Assembly: GCA_013140935.1 (NCBI GenBank)
Contig: JABFSD010000805.1
Coordinates: 1-7,334 of the forward strand
Direction of reading: 5' to 3'
Source of the DNA: Acidobacteriota bacterium
Lineage (GTDB): Bacteria; Acidobacteriota; Blastocatellia; RBC074
Length of the DNA stretch: 7,334 nucleotides
Position numbers and translations under genes: made by a program. This document shows positions 6,894-7,334 of the stretch, one piece after another. The notes below the pieces were generated by a model. The model was not told the origin of the DNA. It did no database searches and was given only the letters and a program-made list of their open reading frames with translations. Numbering within the stretch: position 1 is the first letter of the stretch; each line of letters opens with the position of its first letter.

Positions 6894-7210
6894 GGGTCGT
6901 TGTGTGATGGCCGCGCGCAAGGCGCTGGCTCGCTAACCGATGGAAAGACTCGCAGTTATTGCAAGCAACCGCAGTGTAACACAAGAGAAGCGGCAGAAGG
7001 CAATTCGGCAAATGTCGAACACGGAACGGCCTTCCCCATCCGTGCCGCCCCTTCGACCTGTACTCAGCCCCGTTCTTGAAAATAAGAATACGGACGCGCT
7101 CGCCTCTCGTTTCCTAAACTTTTTATCAGGCAATTCTTCGTCTTTGTTTTATTCCACACAATCGAAAATTAATTCCCGCCACGTTATTGAAAAAAAACAA
7201 CTCCGATGCT
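6894..7210. other. Non-coding region upstream of the kinase gene
   Basis: This stretch of about 300 bases must hold the kinase promoter, but I see no convincing -35/-10 pair reading towards the gene; the best fragment is a TACACT near 6975 with no good partner. The part from about 7080 to 7205 is more A/T-rich than the rest and contains an 8-base A run (7191-7198; T on the minus strand). Short open frames on both strands show no start signal and no recognisable protein pattern, so I call no gene here. Confidence 0.6.
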
Positions 7211-7227
7211 AGCAGCCTGTCGGAGAA
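7211..7227 (+). repeat. Left terminal inverted repeat
   Basis: AGCAGCCTGTCGGAGAA, a perfect 17-base match to the reverse complement of 7318-7334. GTCGGA repeats directly at 7219-7224 and 7228-7233. Confidence 0.88.
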
Positions 7228-7317
7228 GTCGGAAAGGGCGCAATCGGTTGACGAAGAATCAACAACTTACGAGCAGTCTTGGGTATGTGACCCCGCCTTT
7301 TCGGACAGAAAACCGGG

Positions 7318-7334
7318 TTCTCCGACAGGCTGCT
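7318..7334 (-). repeat. Right terminal inverted repeat at the window edge
   Basis: TTCTCCGACAGGCTGCT on the plus strand is the exact reverse complement of 7211-7227. The window stops on its last base, so the flanking target duplication cannot be read. Confidence 0.88.

Larger units (their letters stand above)
7211..7334. mobile_element. Short non-autonomous insertion element (MITE-like) or solo remnant of an IS
   Basis: AGCAGCCTGTCGGAGAA (7211-7227) and its exact reverse complement (7318-7334, the last base of the window) form 17-base terminal inverted repeats around about 90 bases with no coding capacity. The left copy is preceded by CT, so CTAG occurs at 7209-7212. The right copy ends with CT at the edge. 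If the following two bases are AG, the element is 7213-7332 (120 bp) flanked by a 4-base CTAG target duplication. Inside the ends, GTCGGAAAGGGCG on the left resembles GTCCGAAAAGGCG on the minus strand of the right, with an offset of about 11 bases. This looks like two IS ends joined by an internal deletion. The IS family is not assigned. Confidence 0.8.

Noticed and set aside
6894..6920. TTG start at 6920 for the kinase gene (9 extra residues)
   Set aside because: The ATG at 6893 places the zinc ribbon directly at the N-terminus, as is usual. TTG is rarer and has no better ribosome site, though it is not excluded.
6940..7212. Plus-strand open frame of 90 codons
   Set aside because: No Shine-Dalgarno and no recognisable domain; low-complexity composition. 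It runs through the kinase upstream region into the mobile element.

Overview
The window reads as a chromosomal segment of a free-living bacterium with roughly balanced base composition. All six supported genes lie on the minus strand, so transcription runs from high to low coordinates. A Ser/Thr kinase fused to a formylglycine-generating-enzyme (FGE)-like domain, a Pro/Lys-rich exported protein, and several intergenic palindromic elements together fit the phylum Acidobacteriota (Blastocatellia-like) best. That placement is inference from style and was not tested.

In transcription order: a short mobile-element remnant with terminal inverted repeats sits at the right edge (7211-7334). A roughly 300-base non-coding stretch (6894-7210) separates it from the membrane-anchored zinc-ribbon/Ser-Thr kinase/FGE-like protein (6893-4476). 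A 121-base gap filled largely by a near-perfect palindrome follows. Next is a secreted or periplasmic protein of unknown function (4354-3194), then a small hairpin, then argH (argininosuccinate lyase, 3161-1779). An omega-amidase-like carbon-nitrogen hydrolase (1782-997) and crcB (fluoride channel, 1000-617) follow, each overlapping its upstream neighbour by 4 bases (ATGA). A second, very long perfect hairpin built from 7-base tandem units (about 515-612) separates crcB from the first 161 codons of an ATP-grasp protein (484 to beyond the left edge).

argH, the amidase and crcB look like one translationally coupled unit. The first two act on nitrogenous compounds: the last step of arginine synthesis, and deamidation of 2-oxo-acid amides. 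crcB exports fluoride and appears to be a passenger, with no fluoride riboswitch visible. The kinase is probably a transmembrane signalling receptor with a cytoplasmic kinase and an extracytoplasmic FGE-like fold. The exported protein directly downstream could share its expression, but a functional link is not shown.

I found no RNA gene, CRISPR array, reverse transcriptase or intact transposase. The least ordinary parts of the window are non-coding: three structurally different palindromic elements in three intergenic gaps, plus a small hairpin ahead of argH.
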